A stretch of DNA of 6,826 nt from an uncultured Collinsella sp. (GTDB lineage: Bacteria; Actinomycetota; Coriobacteriia; Coriobacteriales; Coriobacteriaceae): positions 1-6,826 of the forward strand of contig USQE01000059.1 in assembly GCA_900556675.1 (NCBI GenBank), given 5' to 3'. This document shows positions 5,556 through 6,826 of the stretch, piece after piece; position 1 is the stretch's first letter, and each line of letters starts with the position of its first letter. The notes beneath the pieces are model-generated. The model made no database searches, was not told the DNA's origin, and was given only the letters and a program-made list of their open reading frames with translations. Position numbers and translations under genes: made by a program.

Positions 5556-6632
5556 ATGGCATTCGATCCCATTCAAGAGGATTGCCATCGCCTCGTTCTT
5601 GAGGCCTTGCGCCGCGACAATATCCCGCTCACCGACGGTGCCGCCGTAGAGCGTCTGATGGAGCAATTCACCCGCAACCCCGCACCGCTCATCGTGCACG
5701 ACCGCGACCGCGCCGGGCATCTGATCGCCAAGGTGGTCGAGGCCGTCGACTACCGCATTCCCTTTATCCCCGACGATGCCCAAGCCGAGCAGGAAGAGGC
5801 AGCCGCCGAGAACATGCTCCGCGAGGCAGCCGCGCTCGATCCGGCCAACTGGGATGCCCAGCGCATGCTGACGGCGCTCACCGCCGAATCCAACGAGGAA
5901 TACGTACAGTATCTGGTGTCCAAGCGCGACGAGGTGGAGCACGATCTGGCGCTCAAGATCGCCTCGGCGCAGGACCCCTACGAGCGTGAGGCCGCAGGCG
6001 ACCTGACCCGCCGTCCCTACCTGCGCTGGCTTGCCGCCTTGGCATCGCGCGCGCTCATTAGCGGCCGCTACCGCATGTCGCTCGAAGCCGCGAATCGCAG
6101 TCTGGACTTTGCGCCCAACGACCCCGCTGGCGTCCGTCATACCGCGATGCTTGCCATGGCAAAGCTCGAATACCCTGCCGAGGAGCTCAAGCGTTTTCGT
6201 TCCGCCCACTCCGTACCCTATCTTGCCAACACGCCGCTGCGCCGCCGTCCCAAGGACGCAGAGCGCGACTTGGACCCGTGGACGCTCATCGCACTGATGA
6301 GCGCAGCCTGGCGCGAGCTGGATTACGAGGGCGCCGAGCACTACCTGCGCATCCTGGTGCGCTCATGCCCGCACGCAGCCGAGGCGCTCTACTTCCAAAC
6401 CGAATTTCCCGATGGCGTCTATGCTCGCGTCAACGTGGGTGTGGGCTCCACCGATGAGCTTGTCCTTGCCCTGTCCGAGGCGACGCCGGTGCTGCAGGAG
6501 GGCCTAGGCGCGCCCGACAACGCCAGCTTTGCCGCCTGGGTCGCCACCAACGACATCGTGCGCTCTCAGATCGACGAACGAATCCTGCGCGCGGCCGAAC
6601 AGGGATTGCCGTTTAAGGGAGGAGACCTCTAA
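5556..6632 (+). CDS. TPR-like helical-repeat protein of unknown function
   Basis: A 358-residue protein I cannot assign to a named family with confidence. No signal peptide or membrane helix is seen, so it is probably cytoplasmic. It is rich in Ala, Leu, Glu and Arg and looks all-helical. Segments that resemble tetratricopeptide repeats lie at about 80-112 (EEAAAENMLREAAALDPANW), 155-205 and 240-275 (AWRELDYEGAEHYLRILV). The stretch around 176-195 (ANRSLDFAPNDPAGVRHTAM) resembles the NDNQGxR turn seen in some TPR-type hypothetical proteins (weak recollection). The C-terminal part contains ARVNVGVGSTDELVLALSEA, which breaks the helical pattern and could be a small strand or capping element. 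The gene starts after a strong AAAGGAGG site. Its TAA shares its last A with the next gene's ATG, so the two are translationally coupled and probably act together. It is transcribed away from the dehydrogenases. Confidence 0.8.
   Translation: MAFDPIQEDCHRLVLEALRRDNIPLTDGAAVERLMEQFTRNPAPLIVHDRDRAGHLIAKVVEAVDYRIPFIPDDAQAEQEEAAAENMLREAAALDPANWDAQRMLTALTAESNEEYVQYLVSKRDEVEHDLALKIASAQDPYEREAAGDLTRRPYLRWLAALASRALISGRYRMSLEAANRSLDFAPNDPAGVRHTAMLAMAKLEYPAEELKRFRSAHSVPYLANTPLRRRPKDAERDLDPWTLIALMSAAWRELDYEGAEHYLRILVRSCPHAAEALYFQTEFPDGVYARVNVGVGSTDELVLALSEATPVLQEGLGAPDNASFAAWVATNDIVRSQIDERILRAAEQGLPFKGGDL
6617..6624 (+). promoter_or_regulatory. Ribosome binding site of the truncated downstream gene
   Basis: GGGAGGAG lies inside the 3' end of the preceding gene, 7 nt before the ATG at 6632. 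It supports the overlapping start. Confidence 0.75.
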
Positions 6633-6826
6633 TGGATCCGAGCGTCTACATCCCCGCCTATCTGGAGCGCACCTATCTGGCGTCGCACCCCGAACTCACC
6701 GATGCAGCACGCGAGCTTGTCCATAACGACATCAGCGCAAACCCTCACAAGTATGCGCAGACCGAGCATGCCCAAGCGCTGCTGTCCTATGCCGGCGTTC
6801 ATCGTCATTTGCTTGACGAGCTTCGT
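6632..6826 (+). CDS. 5' part of an unknown gene coupled to the TPR-like gene
   Basis: The ATG at 6632 overlaps the TAA of the preceding gene by one base (TAATG) and has a GGGAGGAG site upstream. The frame is open for 65 codons to the window edge. It begins MDPSVYIPAYLERTYLASHP and continues with helical, Ala/His/Leu-rich sequence ending HRHLLDELR. There is no signal peptide and no motif I recognise; the composition resembles that of its upstream partner. The 1-base overlap implies translational coupling and a shared role. The rest of the gene lies outside the window. Confidence 0.75.
   Translation, partial: MDPSVYIPAYLERTYLASHPELTDAARELVHNDISANPHKYAQTEHAQALLSYAGVHRHLLDELR

Noticed and set aside
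5319..6341. 340-codon minus-strand open frame opposite the TPR-like gene
   Set aside because: No ribosome binding site or motif. The plus-strand gene has a strong site and a coupled downstream gene, so it is preferred, though neither has a named domain.
1..6826. CRISPR array, tRNA, rRNA, transposon ends or phage genes
   Set aside because: No regularly spaced direct repeats, cloverleaf, rRNA-like sequence or transposase/integrase motif seen on either strand.

Overview
The window is GC-rich with few spacer regions. It looks like chromosomal DNA of an anaerobic, high-GC bacterium. Iron-dependent alcohol dehydrogenase, two glycerol-dehydrogenase homologues and a cysteine-rich ferredoxin-type protein all fit fermentative or anaerobic metabolism. 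The codon bias and style suggest an intestinal member of Coriobacteriia such as Collinsella. That placement is an impression from sequence character, not a database match.

Layout. Four genes lie on the minus strand and, in transcription order, read right to left: an iron-containing alcohol dehydrogenase (5055 to 3832), a canonical GldA-type glycerol dehydrogenase (3753 to 2653), a divergent GldA paralogue (2539 to 1457) and a multi-cluster 4Fe-4S protein (1321 to 68). A spacer of about 500 bp (5056-5555) separates them from a divergent plus-strand pair. This pair is a 358-residue TPR-like protein (5556-6632) and a second unknown gene that starts on the last base of its stop codon (6632) and runs off the right edge.

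Working together. The three dehydrogenases share the group III metal-dependent fold. They probably exchange reducing equivalents between NAD(P)H and small alcohols, polyols, ketones or aldehydes. They are not a simple operon: a strong intrinsic terminator follows the alcohol dehydrogenase and another follows gldA, so each of the first three genes may be a separate or partly insulated unit. Only the divergent paralogue and the Fe-S gene have no clear terminator between them. The plus-strand pair is translationally coupled and has no visible functional link to the dehydrogenases.

Regulatory content is the most distinctive part. There is a 9-bp-arm inverted repeat beside the putative -10 of the alcohol dehydrogenase, and two AAACGTTT palindromes resembling LacI-family operators in the divergent spacer. 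A nested set of mutually exclusive hairpins lies between the two gldA-type genes, and a terminator ends about 16 nt before the gldA start codon. I see no CRISPR array, tRNA, rRNA, transposase or convincing new multi-gene system.
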